Below are positions 50,228-58,923 of a stretch of 64,000 nt of DNA, piece after piece; positions within the stretch are counted from its first letter, which is position 1; each line of letters begins with the position of its first letter. Where the stretch lies: contig NZ_LR732912.1 of the NCBI RefSeq assembly GCF_902506065.1, positions 4,044,838 through 4,108,837 of the forward strand, in the 5' to 3' direction. Both the position numbers and the translations under genes were made by a program. The DNA comes from Arthrobacter sp. 9V. GTDB taxonomy: Bacteria > Actinomycetota > Actinomycetes > Actinomycetales > Micrococcaceae. Under the pieces are notes generated by a model. It had not been told where the DNA came from. It ran no database searches and saw only the letters and a program-made list of their open reading frames with translations.

Positions 50228-50566
50228 TCAGGCGATGGAAGCCACGGCCTGATGGCGGATTTCGGAAACCAGGATGTCAGTAGCCGTTTCGCTCCACATG
50301 GGAACGCTGTTCACCACGTAGTCCCTGGCGGCCGGGCCAACCATGCTCATGCCGGGATAGATTCTCCGGCCATTTTCCTTGACGGGTTTGTGACCCTCTA
50401 GTTCCAGAGCGGTCTTGAAGGCGGAGTCGGGAATGGGGATTTTGCGTCCGAGAACGCACCAGCTGATGTACAGGCCGTAGAAAGTGTCAAAGTCCAAGCC
50501 GTTCTCAGTGTCGTCCTCAAACACCACACAGTCGCGAATAAAGCTGCCTATTTGGGTGTCGGTCAT
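50228..50566 (-). CDS. Small protein with primase-like winged helix
   Basis: This 112-residue protein has the pattern FIRDCVVF, then LDFDTFYGLYISWCVLGRKI, then DSAFKTALELEGHKPVKENGRRIYPGMSMV. It resembles the C-terminal winged helix of phage/plasmid primases (Y-x3-W-C-x-x-x... then a KTAL-type recognition helix, then GRR-x-Y-x-G). It stands alone here with no helicase or primase domain, so its function is unknown. ATG 50566 lies just before a short intergenic region. Confidence 0.65.
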   Translation of the reverse strand: MTDTQIGSFIRDCVVFEDDTENGLDFDTFYGLYISWCVLGRKIPIPDSAFKTALELEGHKPVKENGRRIYPGMSMVGPAARDYVVNSVPMWSETATDILVSEIRHQAVASIA

Positions 50567-50846
50567 TACGGGGCCTCCGGCGTCGGAAGAAATATCGGGC
50601 CGCCGGGCTGCATCAGCGAATGTCCTGTTCCCTCACTATAGACCCGTTCCGGTCGCCCGGACGAGGAATTGAGATTAACTCTGGGTTGCCTGCAGGAATC
50701 GCCTGCCCATGAATGTCCCGGGATCCGGCCCGACTCTGGTGCCCGCACGCACTCCGGCGTAGCGTCGGATACAACCATGCAGAAGGCGGCCACGGAGCGG
50801 CCGCCGGGCTCAATTGATCCGCAAGCTCAGTGGTAAGGAGCATGAA

Positions 50847-53015
50847 GTGGCTGGATGGAATGCTGACACCGCAGCCGGGCCGCTGGGCTCTGGAACGGTC
50901 ACGTTGGTGGAAGGCTCCTCCTTCTGTATTTCCTCGGCCAACGGTGACATCCACCCCGATCTTCCCCATGGCGTCTTTCATCTGGATACCCGGATCCTGT
51001 CCCGATGGGAACTGACCGTCAACGGCCAGATGATCGAACCGTTGGCAGCTGAAACCCGCGAGCCCTACCGTGCTCTGTTTGCGGGCCGGGTACCTCGTTC
51101 GGACGGGTACGCGGACAGCCCCTTGCTGGTGGAACGGTTACGGGAAGTGGGGGCGGGAATCCTGGAGGAGATCACGGTCCGGAACTACTCCAAGCGCCCC
51201 GCGGAGTGCCGGATCCTGCTGACTGCAGAATCGGATTTTGCGGATCTCTTTGAAGTGAAGGAAGCCCGCATCACGCGGCAGTGGACAGAAACCCGCGTAC
51301 CGGAGGGCGACACCCTGGAGATCCGCGGAAAGTGGGAGGGCATCCGGAAGAGCGTGGTCATCCGGGCCGAGGGTGCCGGTGCAGGGGCCCGGGCGTTGGG
51401 CTTCACAGCCAAAATTCCGCCTTCGGGGAGTTGGAGCACCCGGGTGAGCGTGGTGCCCGGGACCGCAGTTCCCTCATCAGGCGGGGCAGGGAAGCCTTTC
51501 ACGCATCCGTCGCGTGGCGAGTTGTCTCCCAGTGATCGTCGCCGGGAGGAATGGGTAGCCAAGATCCCCAGGCTGCAGGTAGGGAATCGCTCCATTGAAC
51601 GCACTCTGCGGCGCAGCTACGAGGATCTGGGTGCGTTGAGGATCCAGGATCCGGACCATCCCAGCAGGGTGGTAGTGGCCGCAGGAGCACCATGGTTCAT
51701 GACACTGTTTGGCCGCGACTCCCTGTGGGCGTCGGAGATGGCCCTGCCTGTTGACCCGTCCCTGGCGCTGGGAACCCTGCGCACGCTCGCTGACCGCCAG
51801 GGAACGGTGGTGGACACCGTCAGCGAGGAAGAGCCGGGGAAGATCCTCCACGAAGTCCGGCTGGACGTCTCCAGCGGCTTGGCTCTGGGCGGTAAGTCCG
51901 CGTACTACGGCAGCGTGGACGCCACTCCCCTTTTTGTCATTGTGCTGGGCTCAGTCAGCCGCTGGGGCTTCGCGAAGGATGTGATTTCCGAGCTCCTCCC
52001 CAACGCGGATCGCGCGCTCGACTGGATCCGGGATTACGGGGACAGGGATGGCGACGGCTTTGTGGAGTATGGGCGTCCCAACCAGCACGGCCTCATCAAC
52101 CAGGGCTGGAAAGACTCCTGGGACGGCATCAATTTTGCCGACGGCACCATCGCCGAGCCGCCGTTGGCCCTGTGCGAGGTCCAGGCCTACGTGCACGGCG
52201 CCTACATGGCACGCGCTTGGATGGCGTACGACGACGGCGACCTCACCTTGGCAGCTGAACTCCGCGAACGCGCTGATCGCCTGAAAAAGAAATTCAATGA
52301 GGAGTTTTGGCTCCCGGACAAGGGCTACTACGCAGTGGCCTTGGATAAGGACAAGCGCCCCGTGGACGCCTGTGCTTCAAATATGGGTCACTGCTTGTGG
52401 TTCGGGCTGGTGGATGAAGACAAGGCTCCCTTAGTGGCGGAGCGGCTGATGTCCCCGGAGATGTTCAGCGGCTGGGGTATCCGGACACTGGCCAGCGATA
52501 TGGGCGCCTACAACCCTGCCAGCTACCACAATGGATCGGTCTGGCCACATGACAACGCCCTCATAGCTGCCGGGTTGCTCCGCTACGGTTTTGTGGAGGA
52601 AGCGCAGCGGATTGCCACTGCCCTTCTCGAAGCGGCCGAATTTTCCGGCGGCAGGCTCCCCGAACTCTTCTGCGGTTTTGACCGCGAACAATTCAGGGAG
52701 CCCGTGCCGTACCCCACTGCCTGCTCGCCGCAGGCATGGGCCGCCACCACACCCATCCAGCTGATCACCGGACTCATGCGCTACGACGCTCACATCTCTT
52801 TGGGCGGGGTCTGGCTCGATCCGGCATTGCCGGAATCTTACGGTGACCTGCACATCAGCAACGCGCCCATGGGAAGCGGACGAATCACCATCGACGTTGT
52901 GGGTCCCACATCCCGGGTCCAGGGACTTCCGGAAGGCTTGACCCTCCACCGTGCGCAACGGCCGTGGATCACCGAACTTGTGGAAAGGGCCGAACTCAGG
53001 CGGCCCGGGACCTAG
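50847..53015 (+). CDS. Glycogen debranching-like amylo-alpha-1,6-glucosidase
   Basis: This 722-residue protein has an N-terminal beta-rich domain (GDE_N-type; about residues 20-250; FCISSANGDIHPDLPHGVFHLDTRILSRW). A C-terminal alpha/alpha-toroid follows (about 260-720), with APWFMTLFGRDSLW, QGWKDSWDGINFADG and YHNGSVWPHDNALIAAGLLRYGF. These match the bacterial debranching/amylo-1,6-glucosidase and related GH families. The GRD and W-D glutamate/aspartate positions are the probable catalytic area. GTG 50847 has AAGGAG upstream; TTG 50814 is a longer alternative. It may act on glycogen or trehalose-type storage sugars; the substrate is uncertain. Confidence 0.88.
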   Translation: MAGWNADTAAGPLGSGTVTLVEGSSFCISSANGDIHPDLPHGVFHLDTRILSRWELTVNGQMIEPLAAETREPYRALFAGRVPRSDGYADSPLLVERLREVGAGILEEITVRNYSKRPAECRILLTAESDFADLFEVKEARITRQWTETRVPEGDTLEIRGKWEGIRKSVVIRAEGAGAGARALGFTAKIPPSGSWSTRVSVVPGTAVPSSGGAGKPFTHPSRGELSPSDRRREEWVAKIPRLQVGNRSIERTLRRSYEDLGALRIQDPDHPSRVVVAAGAPWFMTLFGRDSLWASEMALPVDPSLALGTLRTLADRQGTVVDTVSEEEPGKILHEVRLDVSSGLALGGKSAYYGSVDATPLFVIVLGSVSRWGFAKDVISELLPNADRALDWIRDYGDRDGDGFVEYGRPNQHGLINQGWKDSWDGINFADGTIAEPPLALCEVQAYVHGAYMARAWMAYDDGDLTLAAELRERADRLKKKFNEEFWLPDKGYYAVALDKDKRPVDACASNMGHCLWFGLVDEDKAPLVAERLMSPEMFSGWGIRTLASDMGAYNPASYHNGSVWPHDNALIAAGLLRYGFVEEAQRIATALLEAAEFSGGRLPELFCGFDREQFREPVPYPTACSPQAWAATTPIQLITGLMRYDAHISLGGVWLDPALPESYGDLHISNAPMGSGRITIDVVGPTSRVQGLPEGLTLHRAQRPWITELVERAELRRPGT

Positions 53016-53028
53016 TCCGCCCTGAGAA

Positions 53029-54447
53029 CTAGGCGTCAATCACCATATCGGTCCTGGCAGTGGAGCAGCAGGGAAGGAACTTTCCTGCATCGATTTCGCG
53101 GGCACGAATGCCGCCCTGATGGTTCATTTCCACTTCCCCTGACAGCTTGACCACCTTGCAGGAGCCGCACATCCCCTCCTTGCAGTTGGCGCCGATCCGG
53201 ACGCCTCCACGCTGGGCCGGACCCAGGATGTGCTCGGTGGGATCAACGCGCACATTGATGCCCGTGCGCATGAAGGACAGGGTGAGGCTTCCGGTTCCCA
53301 CCGTCTCGAAACTCGATGCATCGGGAGTGGAAACCTCCGCTCCCGCACTCGAGCCGTCGTCGGAAGATTCTTGAGGCGCATCCGGTTCCGGCTCGGCGGA
53401 TTCCAGCTCCAGGCCGGTCGCCTTCAAGGTTCCCTCGGCGTCGTAACCTGGCTCATAGAGCCCAAACGCCGCGGGCTGGCCTTCGTAGTAATCCTCGGCG
53501 GATTCCGCTATTTCCTCGGCGATTTCCTCCGCGATGTCCGCCGCATGAGCAAGCTCCGCCTGGTATTCAAGGATGGTCTGGCGATCGCCGGTGAAGAACT
53601 CCATGTGGATGGAGGTGTCGTCCACGCCCACCTTCCCCAGGAGCTCAGTGGCGGTGTTCAGATAGCCCTCCGGACCACACGCATAGACCTGCCGTCCGTT
53701 GGCATCCGGTGCCACTTCGTCCAGCATGGCCGCAGTGAGCCTTCCACTCAGCCCTTCCCAGTCCGCGGGTTTGGCTCGGTTGCCCAGGGAGTAGAAAACC
53801 TTGATGCGCGAGTCCACCGAGGCGATATAGGCGAGCTCCTTGTTAAAGGCAAAACCCTCGTCCGCAGCCCCGTGATAAAGCACCACCACATCAGCCTGTC
53901 CCGGGAGGGAATGGATGGTCCGCACCATGGACATGATGGGGGTGATGCCGGCCCCGGCAGCCAGCAGGAGGTACCGTGCCCGCCGGTCGGCGTCGGGCAG
54001 GTGGAACGCCCCTACCGGGCCAAGCATCTCCAGGACGGTGCCGGGTTTGATGTTCTGGTGCACCCACGGTGAAACCAGACCCGTCGGATCGCGTTTAACA
54101 GTGATGTCGAAGGTCCACGGCCTGGTGGGGGCGCTGGACAGCGAGTAGCTTCGGTCCGCCGGGTCCTGGTCTTCCCCGTTCACAGGGAAGGCCACGTTCA
54201 CGTACTGGCCGGCTCGGAACGCCAGGGGCGCACCATCGGAGCGACGGAACACGAACGTCATCATGCCGCCCACTTCGGGAACAATCTCCACGCATTCGGC
54301 CATGAACTCCTGCGGATGCCAAGGACCCAAAGCACGGGCTGCGCTGGCTGGCCCCTCGGTGCTGCCCATCACCCTGTTCCACGGCATTTCAAGGCCACGG
54401 ATGCGGTGTGGCTCCTGGACCAGCGTCTCAGTGAGGAGTTCGGTCAT
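53029..54447 (-). CDS. gbcB: Glycine betaine demethylase reductase (FAD/[2Fe-2S])
   Basis: This 472-residue protein passes electrons from NAD(P)H to the Rieske oxygenase encoded upstream. The FAD domain has RSYSLSSAP, the NAD domain LLLAAGAGITPIMSMVRT and the C-terminal ferredoxin NCKEGMCGSCK...FLPCC (C-x4-C-x2-C-x~29-C). Between the reductase and the ferredoxin lies an unusual acidic, low-complexity linker of about 85 residues (AEEIAEEIAESAEDYYEG; ESAEPEPDAPQESSDDGSS). The ATG at 54447 overlaps the oxygenase stop as ATGA. Together they convert glycine betaine to dimethylglycine and formaldehyde. Confidence 0.9.
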   Translation of the reverse strand: MTELLTETLVQEPHRIRGLEMPWNRVMGSTEGPASAARALGPWHPQEFMAECVEIVPEVGGMMTFVFRRSDGAPLAFRAGQYVNVAFPVNGEDQDPADRSYSLSSAPTRPWTFDITVKRDPTGLVSPWVHQNIKPGTVLEMLGPVGAFHLPDADRRARYLLLAAGAGITPIMSMVRTIHSLPGQADVVVLYHGAADEGFAFNKELAYIASVDSRIKVFYSLGNRAKPADWEGLSGRLTAAMLDEVAPDANGRQVYACGPEGYLNTATELLGKVGVDDTSIHMEFFTGDRQTILEYQAELAHAADIAEEIAEEIAESAEDYYEGQPAAFGLYEPGYDAEGTLKATGLELESAEPEPDAPQESSDDGSSAGAEVSTPDASSFETVGTGSLTLSFMRTGINVRVDPTEHILGPAQRGGVRIGANCKEGMCGSCKVVKLSGEVEMNHQGGIRAREIDAGKFLPCCSTARTDMVIDA

Positions 54448-55745
54448 GCCAAGTGCTCCTGGACACGCTGCACGTACCAGTTAATGAATGCCTCCACTTG
54501 GTACTCGCTCTTCATGTACGGGCCGGGCTCGTAGGCGGGGCTGCCGGCACCGGTCTGGCACAGTTCCACGAACGCCTTGTCCTGCAGGTTGGTCTGCTTC
54601 CAGGTGTAGGTGAGCTTCTCCAGGTCGTAGTCCACGCCTTCCACGGCGTCATCGGCTACCAGCCAGGTGGTGCGCACCAAGGACTGGTGCTCGTTGATGG
54701 GGAACACGCCGAACGTGATGACATGGTCGCTCTGGAAGTGGAACCAGCTGTTGGGCTGCAAGTGCATGGAGCAGCGGCCAAGGCGGAAGTCCGGCAAGTC
54801 ACCGAGCAGCTTCTTGGATAGCCTGCGGCCATCGGCCGAGAACGATTCGCCCTCGCCGTCCAAGGATTCGCGTGAGATGCGGATTCCCGCAATACGGGTG
54901 TCGAGCTCCTCCACTACCTCATAGGGAAGGCCGTAGCGGCGGCAACGCTCCTCAAGCGAGGACTGTGCTTCCTTGTTGCGGTCCCATACTTCTTCCAGGT
55001 GGGCAGGGATGAGGCCCTCGGTCAGGCCCCACGTGGGGAAAAGGGAACAGGCCAGCTCAGGGTGACCATCGCAGTGGTAGCACTCACGGTTGTTCTCCAT
55101 GACGAGCTTCCAGTTGCCCTCTTCAATGATGTTCTGCTGGTAGGCCACTTTGGTCTTCGACAGATCGTGGGGCGCGAGGTACGGCTCGAAGATCTTGGAT
55201 GTTTCATCAAAATCTGCCGGCGGCTCGTCTGCGATGCAGACGAAGATCAGTCCGGCCACCACGCGGCTGTTGGCGCGCTTGAGGCCGAAGCAGCTCTTGT
55301 CGAACTTGGTCTCTCCCGGTGCTGAGGCGTGGATCAGGTTGCCCTCCGGGGAGTACGTCCAGGAGTGGTAGCCGCACACGAGGTTTCCCGTTGACCCGGC
55401 TGCTTCGGTCAGGACGCGGGCGCCGCGGTGGCGGCAGACGTTGTGCAGGACGTTCACGCCGCCGTCGTCATTTCGCAGGACGATCAGCGAGTAAGGGCCG
55501 TAGTCCACCGTGACGTAGTCGCCAGGCTCAGGAAGCTCGGCGACGCTGCCGGCAAAAATCCAGTGCTGGCCAAAAATGGCTTCCATGTCGATCTTGAAGA
55601 TGGTGGCATCGGTGTAGAAAGGCGCGTCGAGGGAAAATCCCTTGCGCCGGAACTCGAACAACGCGCTGATCTCCGCCAGCTGCTCTGCAGGCAAAGATGA
55701 AGCGAGTTTTCCGCGTGAGTTAAGGGGCAAGACTGGAGCAGACAT
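54444..55745 (-). CDS. gbcA: Glycine betaine demethylase, Rieske oxygenase subunit
   Basis: This 433-residue protein has a Rieske [2Fe-2S] domain with CRHRG (about residue 108) and CGYHSW about 18 residues later, and a non-heme iron domain with NNRECYHCDGHPELA (two His and an acidic ligand). It oxidatively removes one methyl group from glycine betaine, with dimethylglycine as product. The assignment rests on resemblance to GbcA and on the neighbouring reductase, choline oxidase and dimethylglycine oxidase genes. It is divergent from the LysR gene at 55893. Confidence 0.9.
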   Translation of the reverse strand: MSAPVLPLNSRGKLASSLPAEQLAEISALFEFRRKGFSLDAPFYTDATIFKIDMEAIFGQHWIFAGSVAELPEPGDYVTVDYGPYSLIVLRNDDGGVNVLHNVCRHRGARVLTEAAGSTGNLVCGYHSWTYSPEGNLIHASAPGETKFDKSCFGLKRANSRVVAGLIFVCIADEPPADFDETSKIFEPYLAPHDLSKTKVAYQQNIIEEGNWKLVMENNRECYHCDGHPELACSLFPTWGLTEGLIPAHLEEVWDRNKEAQSSLEERCRRYGLPYEVVEELDTRIAGIRISRESLDGEGESFSADGRRLSKKLLGDLPDFRLGRCSMHLQPNSWFHFQSDHVITFGVFPINEHQSLVRTTWLVADDAVEGVDYDLEKLTYTWKQTNLQDKAFVELCQTGAGSPAYEPGPYMKSEYQVEAFINWYVQRVQEHLA

Positions 55746-55891
55746 ATGTTTTCCTCCCGGGAGGCATGGGTCAGAGTGTGTTTCGTGGGGAGCACTGCTG
55801 CGTTGGGTGCCAGCGGCGTTGTCGAAAACCTTGTAATCATGAGATTAGGGATCATTGAAGCGCAACAAAAGCGCAAGATTTAGAGAATAAC

Positions 55892-55910
55892 CATGCACAA
55901 TAGGTGCATG
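55892..55910. promoter_or_regulatory. Palindrome across the LysR gene start codons
   Basis: CATGCACAATAGGTGCATG has perfect 7-bp arms around a 5-bp spacer. Both candidate start codons of the LysR gene (ATG 55893 and ATG 55908) lie inside it. It is placed for autorepression or for control of translation. Confidence 0.55.
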
Positions 55911-56840
55911 ATCGATGCGAGGCTCATCACACTTAGGGTGTTTGCCCGCTGCGGCACTATAGGCGCCACTGCGGAACTTACCGGCTACTCCCCTTCCGCC
56001 GTCTCCGCGCAACTCCGGGAGCTCCAGCGCATGCTGGGGATGCAGCTGCTGACCAAGGACGGACGGGGCGTGCGGCTCACCGCCACCGGACGCTTTCTTG
56101 TTGCCGGCTCGGACACCCTGATTGCCGAATGGGAGAGCCTGCGCGCGGCAGCCATGGAAGCCGGCGATCAGGTGCAGTCCCATTTTGGGCTCGGTGGATT
56201 CTCGACGGCGGCCGCCCAGTTATTGGCCCCGCTCGCCGCCAGCCTGCGCTCCACGCGGCCCCTTCTGGAGGTGCAGGTGCTCGAGGCAAATCCTGCCCGC
56301 TGCTTCGACCTTCTGGTTGCCGAGCGCATTGATCTGGCGGTGATCGTTGCCATGCAATCCGACACCTACGTTGAGGACGATCCCCGCTTCGAACAGACGG
56401 TTCTGCTGGACGATCCCCTGGACGTGATCATTCCCGCCACCCACCGCCTGGCATCGCGGGAAACGGTGACCCTTGAAGAACTTGCATCGGAACCCTGGAT
56501 TACCGAAGCTGCGGGCTCCACCTATCATGCCCTCTTCACTGCGGCCTTCACGGCCGTGGGGGTGACACCGCGCATTGCCCATGAGGCCGTGGAGTGGGAA
56601 ACCCAAATCGCTTTCGTAGGTGCCGGGCTGGGCGTTGGCCTGCTGCCCCGGCTTGCACCACTTCATAGTGCCGAGAACGTGGTCCGGCTACGCATCACCG
56701 GCAAAGGGAAGCCCGCACGCCGCATAGTGGCAGCCGTACGCAGGGGCAGTATCAATTCGCCCTTGATCCAGGAGTCGCTCGGAATCCTGGAGGAGCGCGC
56801 TCAAAGGATCCTTACGGCGCGGCCCGAAGATGACCGCTGA
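55893..56840 (+). CDS. LysR family transcriptional regulator
   Basis: This 315-residue regulator has an N-terminal helix-turn-helix (LITLRVFARCGTIGATAELTGYSPSAVSAQLRELQRMLGMQLLTKDGRGVRLTATG, about residues 11-66) and a C-terminal effector-binding domain with a type-2 periplasmic fold. It is divergent from gbcA, so it probably controls betaine demethylation in response to betaine or a later metabolite. ATG 55908 (five codons later) is an alternative start. A palindrome (55892-55910) covers both. Confidence 0.9.
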   Translation: MHNRCMIDARLITLRVFARCGTIGATAELTGYSPSAVSAQLRELQRMLGMQLLTKDGRGVRLTATGRFLVAGSDTLIAEWESLRAAAMEAGDQVQSHFGLGGFSTAAAQLLAPLAASLRSTRPLLEVQVLEANPARCFDLLVAERIDLAVIVAMQSDTYVEDDPRFEQTVLLDDPLDVIIPATHRLASRETVTLEELASEPWITEAAGSTYHALFTAAFTAVGVTPRIAHEAVEWETQIAFVGAGLGVGLLPRLAPLHSAENVVRLRITGKGKPARRIVAAVRRGSINSPLIQESLGILEERAQRILTARPEDDR

Positions 56841-57056
56841 GCGCCGCGCTCAGGCCCAGATTTGGTAGCCCGTCGATTTATCGAACAGCTTCCTGGTGGA
56901 GAGACCTTCCGCCCCCAAAACTCCCACAACTGAGCGGTGAGCGCTGGTCCGGCAGCGTGCGTAAAAGGGCCCCCGCCCCGGCCCGCCAGCAAAATGGCGG
57001 CAGCGAGAGCGGGGAATAGCACGCAGAGGATCAGGGCACGCCGGGGGCAACGTAAC

Positions 57057-57983
57057 TTACCAGCCGCGCTCTGCGAGGCGGTGGGGTTGGGGGATGTCGT
57101 CGACGTTGATGCCCACCATGGCTTCGCCCAGGCCGCGGGAGACTTTGGCAATGACGTCAGGATCGTCGTAGTAGGCAGTGGCGTTCACGACGGCGGCGGC
57201 GCGCTCGGCCGGGTTGCCGGACTTGAAGATACCCGAACCAACGAACACACCGTCGGCGCCGAGCTGCATCATCATGGCAGCATCAGCCGGAGTGGCGATG
57301 CCGCCGGCGGTGAACAGGACCACGGGGAGCTTGCCGGTGGCGGCAACTTCCTTGACCAGCTCGTACGGGGCCTGCAGTTCCTTGGCCGCTACGTACAGCT
57401 CGTCCTCGGGGAGGGCTGCGAGCTTGGCGATCTCGGAGCGGATCTTGCGCATGTGGCCGGTGGCGTTGGAAACATCGCCGGTGCCGGCCTCGCCCTTGGA
57501 ACGGATCATGGCCGCGCCCTCGTTAATGCGGCGCAGGGCCTCACCCAGGTTCGTCGCGCCACAGACGAAGGGGACGGTGAAGTTCCACTTGTCGATGTGG
57601 TTGATGTAGTCGGCCGGGGTGAGGACCTCGGACTCGTCGATGTAGTCAACACCGAGGGACTGCAGGACCTGGGCTTCGACGAAGTGGCCGATGCGGGCCT
57701 TGGCCATGACCGGGATGGACACGGCGGCGATGATCGCATCGATCATGTCCGGATCCGACATGCGGGAGACGCCGCCTTGGGCGCGGATATCGGCCGGGAC
57801 ACGCTCGAGCGCCATGACGGCGACGGCACCGGCGTCTTCGGCGATGCGGGCCTGCTCGACGTTAACGACGTCCATGATGACGCCGCCCTTGAGCATCTCC
57901 GCCATGCCCCGCTTCACGCGGCTGCTGCCCGTGAGCGGTATGTGTTCGAAAAGGTGGGGTCTTGAAAGCACGCGATACTCCAA
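57057..57983 (-). CDS. pdxS: Pyridoxal 5'-phosphate synthase subunit PdxS
   Basis: This protein of about 308 residues combines ribose 5-phosphate, glyceraldehyde 3-phosphate and ammonia into PLP. The TIM barrel shows SRVKRGMAEMLKGGVIMDVVN, VMALERVPADIRAQGGVSRMSDP, SIPVMAKARIGH with the first active-site lysine and MIRSKGEAGTGDV with the second. No PdxT glutaminase gene is adjacent, which is unusual. The start is uncertain; the frame opens with TTG 57983, and the family would start near GSSRVKRG. A palindromic element at 58051-58061 lies upstream. Confidence 0.95.
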   Translation of the reverse strand: MEYRVLSRPHLFEHIPLTGSSRVKRGMAEMLKGGVIMDVVNVEQARIAEDAGAVAVMALERVPADIRAQGGVSRMSDPDMIDAIIAAVSIPVMAKARIGHFVEAQVLQSLGVDYIDESEVLTPADYINHIDKWNFTVPFVCGATNLGEALRRINEGAAMIRSKGEAGTGDVSNATGHMRKIRSEIAKLAALPEDELYVAAKELQAPYELVKEVAATGKLPVVLFTAGGIATPADAAMMMQLGADGVFVGSGIFKSGNPAERAAAVVNATAYYDDPDVIAKVSRGLGEAMVGINVDDIPQPHRLAERGW

Positions 57984-58050
57984 GGGCTGAAGGCTGTGAT
58001 TGCATCACAAGCGCCGTAGGCAGACGCAAAGAAGGCATCTGATATCCGGG

Positions 58051-58101
58051 TGATATATTAGCGGGAACCTTCAGTATGCAATCAACGAAACACGGAGTCA
58101 A
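58051..58101 (-). promoter_or_regulatory. pdxS promoter with GntR-type site
   Basis: TTGACT (58101-58096) and CATACT (58078-58073) with 17 bp spacing could be a minus-strand promoter. TGATATATTAG at 58051-58061 follows at the expected start of transcription. Its reverse complement occurs in the purU promoter region. Confidence 0.55.
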
Positions 58102-58122
58102 CAGCAGGTTTGCCGCTTGGGA

Positions 58123-58803
58123 CTACGCTGCGAAAAGCGCCTGACGCACAGCCTGCTCAAAGCCGCTGACGTGGACACGGGCCAACTCGGCAGCCTTATC
58201 CTCTTCTCCATCAATAACAGCCCTCAGCAGGTCCAGATGCTCGCGCACATGGTGCTCCAGATTCGGCAACCGGTCCAGGACCATGCACCAAATCCGGGTA
58301 GCCAGATTGTCGTAGCGGATCAGGATGTCCTCGAGGTGCGGATTGGCGGCCGCGGCGTAGATTCCCCGGTGAACGCTGGCGTCCAGCCGCAAAGTTTCAA
58401 CCACCGACGCTGCCCTGACATCAAAGTCCTCCACGGCGCGCATCACTTCACGAAGGTGTTCCTTGGTGGCGCCGGAGGCTACCCGCGCCGCACGCGCAGC
58501 AGCGAGGGGTTCCAGTTGTGCCCGGATCTCGGAAATGAAGGCGAGGTCCGTGACTTCCACGCGGGTGGCAAACGTACCCCTCCGCGGATAGGTGATGACC
58601 AGCCGATCCAACTCAAGGCGCTTGAGTGCTTCGCGCACCGGCGTCCGGCCGATCTCCAGGTCCTTGGCGAGCTGCTCGTCATTGAGGAGGTCGCCGGGCC
58701 TGATCTCCAACATCAGGAGGCGATCCCGAAGGCGCTCATAGGCGAGGTCGGCCAAAGACTTCTTCGCGTCTTCACCGGCGATTGCCAGAGTTCCAAAAGC
58801 CAC
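58123..58803 (-). CDS. GntR family regulator, FCD type
   Basis: This 226-residue regulator has a winged helix (YERLRDRLLMLEIRPGDLLNDEQLAKDLEIGRTPVREALKRLELDRL, about residues 22-68) and an FCD ligand domain with metal-binding-type residues (LRLDASVHRGIYAAAANPHLEDIL; LPNLEHHVREHLDLLRAVIDGE). Matching AT-rich palindromes lie on both sides of this gene, before pdxS (58051-58061) and before purU (58878-58889). It is therefore a good candidate regulator for both. The natural signal could be a dimethylglycine- or one-carbon-related acid. Confidence 0.9.
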   Translation of the reverse strand: MAFGTLAIAGEDAKKSLADLAYERLRDRLLMLEIRPGDLLNDEQLAKDLEIGRTPVREALKRLELDRLVITYPRRGTFATRVEVTDLAFISEIRAQLEPLAAARAARVASGATKEHLREVMRAVEDFDVRAASVVETLRLDASVHRGIYAAAANPHLEDILIRYDNLATRIWCMVLDRLPNLEHHVREHLDLLRAVIDGEEDKAAELARVHVSGFEQAVRQALFAA

Positions 58804-58837
58804 AGCGCCATCTCCTTCTTCACAACCAAGAAACCTA

Positions 58838-58889
58838 TTGACCTGCCTGAGTCACCAGTATACGCTGAATCCCAATCCTAATATATCAG
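58838..58889 (+). promoter_or_regulatory. purU promoter with GntR-type operator
   Basis: TTGACC (58838-58843) and TACGCT (58861-58866), 17 bp apart, form a possible promoter. CTAATATATCAG at 58878-58889, a near-perfect palindrome, lies across the expected start site. It shares an exact 11-bp core with the pdxS site. A similar GAATATATCTAA follows at 58902-58913. Confidence 0.6.
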
Positions 58890-58923
58890 TTCAGGACCCA
58901 GGAATATATCTAAAGGAGGAGAC

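Noticed and set aside
53008..53033. Short CCTAGT...ACTAGG inverted repeat between convergent genes
   Set aside because: The 6-bp arms contain both stop codons and are too short for a confident terminator.
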